A stretch of DNA of 64,000 nt, from the NCBI GenBank assembly GCA_007449985.2, contig VIIQ02000085.1:124001-188000 (forward strand), written 5' to 3'. Source of the stretch: Desmodesmus armatus (Eukaryota; Chlorophyta; Chlorophyceae; Sphaeropleales; Scenedesmaceae). The translations under genes and the position numbers were made by a program. Under the pieces are notes generated by a model that was not told the origin of the DNA, ran no database searches, and saw only the letters and a list, made by a program, of their open reading frames with translations. This document shows positions 60,313-64,000 of this stretch, one piece after another; the first letter of the stretch is position 1, and every line of letters begins with the position of its first letter.

Positions 60313-63300
60313 TTACATGATCATCAGCTCGCAATCGGGATACCCTGCAGTCTTCTTGTGCTTCTCAAAGAGCGATTTCATGTCACTGATGAAGCGCTCG
60401 AGGTATTCCTGGACCTGCAGCCAGCAGCAGTACGACACAGCATGACACAGCACAAATGTGGGAGTTCAAGGGTGGGCCAACAGGTGATCAAGCATACGTG
60501 CAACAAGCATGCAGATGACAATGTGTCAACTGCATTTGGCGTTGATATGTAGCCCCACACTCGCGCCGAGGTGACAGCAAAAAGAAAATACATGTACAGT
60601 TGGACTGTTTGACAGTGGTGCCGTTCTCACCAGATCATCTGCAGGGTTTTCTTCATGTGGCACCTCGATGGGCTTGCCAAACACAACAGTCATCTTGGAG
60701 GGGTACGGCACAGGAGTGCCCCAGCGCCCCAGCATCAGCAACGGCACCATGCCTGTGTGTGCACAAGAGCAGTGTCCAAATCTCAGGTGCAGCCTAACAC
60801 AAACACGACATTCCCAACACGGATAACGGTGGTCGATGCGTCACCCTCAGAAAGGCATGGCGCTTGGCATAGAAGCACACTGGCTGTATCGCCTGTCACC
60901 AAGCTTAGTGTCTTACTGACACCCGCTGATCAGTGCTGCTGGTCAAAAGCCATCAAGTGTAGTCCTTCCACCACTTGCTAGCTAGCAGAGACACTATAGT
61001 GTCTATCGGACGCGAGGAGCCCCCCCCCCGCACCTATCCGGCGTGACAGCGCCTGCACTGTTGCTTCAGACACCAGAGGTGGCCCTGGCCTGTACCATTT
61101 GAACGTCCCTGTCTGCCCAAAGGCAAAGCAAGGCACGATGTGGCTGCCTGTCTGCATTGCTAGGCGGATGAAGCCCCTGCGCATGGATGACAACCAAGAG
61201 TGAGATGGGCCATGACAACGGACAGAGTGAGAGCGCGCTTGCGCATTGCATGCCTTGTGTGAGTGGCAATTCGTGACGCTACTTTATTCCTGCATACAAG
61301 GCCCCTTAGGCGTGTTGGTGCACAGCATGACAGTTCCAGGCATGCGCACTGCGTGCGGCGCCTCCCGCACCGGCATTACCCCTGAACATGTCCCGCTCAG
61401 TGCGGAAGCTGACCTCTCGGTCTGTTTTGCAAGAAATGGACAGCTGTAAAGAGGACCTGCGTGTTGCCAACAGCGCCAACCTTACAGCGCAAGGATGATA
61501 CAGAGAGGGAGCTCACCTCCGCTTTGACAGGAAAGCTGTCTCACGCCCAGGCTGCATGAACAAGCACTCCTGCATACGGTGGCAAACGGAAAGAAGCAGG
61601 AAGGATCAGTGACCTTTCCCTCGCGCTCATTCATACATCCAAACATACAACTGACGCGCCCACACAAGGCAGTTTCTACAAGTCACCAGAATGCTATTCG
61701 CTCACTCATTCTCAGTGTTTACCCGCACAGACGGCTGCATGCAAAGCTCATGGGGGTGCGGGGTTGTGCTGCCTGGCACCCTTATTGGTGGGAAGATCAC
61801 TCCCATTCTGGCGGCGTCAACACGCCCCTTAGCTGCGCCCGCGCCTACTTGACAAAGACAAAAAAATCCCATGATTCCCTTGCAGCTGACTGGATGCAGC
61901 ACAAACTTCCTGTGCTTTGAGAAGCCACCTGCGCCGTACTCAGCATCACTGACCCCCACCCACCTGCACCCCTCCTGGCACCAACACCACGCAGCTGCCT
62001 TTGTGCAGCAGCCGTCGCATGCTGTGGCGTGTAATTGGCCGTATACCCCACCACCAGTACAGCTGCCGCACCAACGGCACACGGAAGCACTGCAGCACAG
62101 CAAGCAAGAAGACATATCACCGCTTCAAGAAAACATATCATGCCACTGCAAACCCTTCAGTCCTGCGAGCTGACACAGGGGCCCCTGCACAATGACCACC
62201 AGTGACGGCAATATCAACCGTGTGATACCACCCTGCCAATGGCCACGCCATGCTGCAGGTGGTGTCATCCCAACGCTCTCATGCCAGGCGGAGAGATTAT
62301 GGTTGTCTAGGCATGCTCAACATGCACACCCTTCTCAGCGTTCTCAAGCAGCAGTGGTTGTCCGTAGCATAATTACTTACATGCTGCCAGCAATCCATGC
62401 ATGCATTGCCAATGCAGCAGCACTCTCGATGGATGATACCAGGCTGCTGTACGCGTGTGCCGGCAGCCGGTGGACCCCCCCCCCGCCTGTGGAAACACCC
62501 CCCCTCCCCCCCCCCCCCCCCCCGCGGGTGGACCCCCCTCCCGCCAGCCGGTGCCCCCCCCCTCAACGCGTGCAGCAGCACTCACAATGGATGATGCTAG
62601 GCCATGACAGCGGTGCCTCAGGCCCTCTGGGAGCACATTGCCTGCTAGGCCAAATGCAGCAGGCAGTGCTGTAGGCAGGGCGGAGTGGGGCTCCAGGCCT
62701 GCATGCAAAATGTGCACACATACCCAGATGATGTGTCAGACCACATGATGAGTGTGGATACATACACTGATGATGCGCTAGGCCACAGCACGTAAGCTTC
62801 TGTGCTCAGTATTGTAATGTTCAGTTGACCTAGTATACTGTACTGGTGGCACTGCACTAGTAATTGGGACTGTGCAGGGATGCATATGCGATGATGGTGC
62901 CTACTGAGAGTGCTGAACGTGGCTGACACTGTCACACGGCACATGGCATACACGCAGCTGGCCTGGTCCTGCCCAGCCAGTGGTGCTCTGCTGTGCTGTG
63001 GCACGTCAGTAGGGGTGCACACACGTCAAGAACCAGAGCTGACAGTGGCATGCCGGTATGTCGGCAGAGTTGCTGACAGATCCGCTGCTGAGCAATCAGC
63101 GGCCTGGCTGCCATCAGCATGTGCGGCTTGTGGCCGCTCTCCCCCACCACTGAACCACCCGAAAAGACAAAGATGATAATTGCATGCATGTCTCCCATGT
63201 TCCCTTAGTGTCAACACACGCAGCTACAGACGTTCAGGCATGGCGTGCTGACAAGTCAATTCGCAAGGGCAGATGCCTTGGACACACCTACTCACATACA

Positions 63301-63905
63301 ATTGCCGATTGCTTGAACCATCTGCAGGGGGTCTAACCCGTCTCAGTAGGTGGTTTGCTTGCACCACGCTCCGCGCACCAGGCACTCACCCACCCACCCC
63401 TCCCCGCCCTTCAACAAACGCCCTGCAGACTACTGCTGACCTCACCCACTACATATGGCTTCTTTGGGTTGAACACCGCTCCCTCCTCCGTGATCACCCG
63501 CAGTTGGAAATAGTTTGGAGCCTCTGTGCAGCAGTAGTCAGTGTACACCCTGCCAAACCAGCTGCGCTTGGGACCGAGGGGCCAGTAACCCAGGGCAACC
63601 TGCACAAACCAATGAGCAGCCAAGCTTGCTTCTCAGGTTTCTAAGATTTCTCAAGCTGTCTGGGTGTGTGCCCCCTCCAGTTGCTGTTGCTGTGCGCATG
63701 TACAGATGCAGGTGACATTGGAGGGGATGGTGTTGGTGCAGTTAGGCGTCCTTACCATCAGTGCAGCCAGTGTCCAACCCCATGGGCTAGTAGGTGATGC
63801 TATGATGAGCCAAGCTGCTGCTACCTGGCAGACAGTTGCCGCCAAGATGCTGCCAACAAAGCATCCTAGAGCAAGTCCTGTGACTGTATGTTTCCAGAAC
63901 GGCAT
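60313..63905 (-). CDS. DGAT2: DGAT2-family acyltransferase (diacylglycerol acyltransferase type 2)
   Basis: Exons in order: 63905-63756, 63599-63446, 62698-62586, 62089-61964, 61569-61517, 61176-61034, 60752-60631, 60414-60313; 320 residues, phases exact. It opens with two hydrophobic segments (LALGCFVGSILAATVCQVAA). YVVGLEPHSALP holds the EPHS active-site motif of plant and algal enzymes near residues 104-107. CVVLVPGGVQECLFM, RGFIRLAMQTGSHIVPCFAFGQ and PYPSKMTVVFGKPIEVP are the remaining family blocks. The enzyme would esterify diacylglycerol with acyl-CoA to triacylglycerol in the endoplasmic reticulum, the key step of algal oil formation. ATG 63905 is preceded by an in-frame stop, but also by an acceptor-like TTTCAG at 63914-63919, so a further 5' exon beyond the window is possible. 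It could be a monoacylglycerol or wax-ester acyltransferase of the same family. Confidence 0.92.
62417..62444 (-). repeat. copy of DGAT2 exon 3 donor end
   Basis: Resembles 62573-62600, the last codons and donor region of exon 3; the donor GT is altered. Several poly-C runs (up to about 16 C near 62506-62522) and fragments of the dispersed GC-rich repeat lie between copy and exon. Confidence 0.7.
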
Positions 63906-64000
63906 GCCTGTGCCTGAAATTGTGACAAAAGAAGCTGCTCAACCTTGAACTAGAACAAATGAGTGTTGGTCGCGGGGCCTGTGCACGTGTGCTGTGATCT
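63906..64000. other. upstream end of the DGAT2 gene
   Basis: 95 bases to the window edge: 5' UTR or an intron 3' end; see the DGAT2 entry. Confidence 0.4.

Overview
The window reads as nuclear DNA of a green alga, most probably a chlorophycean of the Chlamydomonas/Volvox/Haematococcus type. The clues are intron-dense genes with GT-AG junctions and CAG/GCA-rich coding and intronic sequence, TGTAA-type polyadenylation signals, long Ala/Gln/Ser-rich tails, a DGAT2-type acyltransferase with the plant/algal EPHS motif, a C-terminally extended polyamine-type transporter, CCCTAA-like repeats, and no sign of operons. The species call is inference; no database was searched.

Layout, left to right. (1) 2-1113, plus: 3' end of a Cys-rich gene cut by the window edge. 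(2) 2648-3632: a 985-bp non-autonomous hAT-like transposon with 8-bp target-site duplications. (3) 4964-8049, plus: a signal-peptide/beta-helix/multi-pass membrane protein carrying two single-base frameshifts. (4) 9262-12416, minus: S-adenosylmethionine carrier, 5 exons. (5) 13237-17479, minus: a 9-exon C2-domain protein with a long DPF/DPW-motif tail. (6) 18038-19056, plus: small single-pass membrane protein. (7) 20583-22206, minus: small membrane protein with a Pro/Ala/Tyr tail and a 21-nt microexon. (8) 23147-32997, minus: ALIX/BRO1 homologue, 18 exons. (9) 33304-34731, plus: TMEM18 homologue, divergent from ALIX across 306 bp. (10) 35296-40315, plus: polyamine/amino-acid (PUT/LAT-type) transporter, 10 exons. 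(11) 41828-49988, plus: 12-exon receptor-like kinase. (12) 49989-54617: repeat-rich gene desert with a 380-bp TG tract, a truncated tRNA-Ser-like sequence and a telomere-like block. (13) 54618-60217, minus: Gfo/Idh/MocA oxidoreductase, 12 exons. (14) 60313-63905, minus: DGAT2-family acyltransferase, 8 exons.

All exon models were joined by hand from splice sites, reading phase and family similarity; the phases close exactly for every multi-exon gene, except for single missing bases beside short homopolymers. Several genes point to membrane traffic and lipid/membrane biology (C2-DPF protein, ALIX, TMEM18, transporter, DGAT2), but they sit on both strands and nothing shows that they form one system.

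The most unusual structural theme is that introns in at least six genes contain extra partial copies of the neighbouring exon's edge, with its splice site, often next to long poly-G/poly-C runs. Two of these copies would give in-frame alternative acceptors. Two strong intronic hairpins and one GC-AG intron were also seen.
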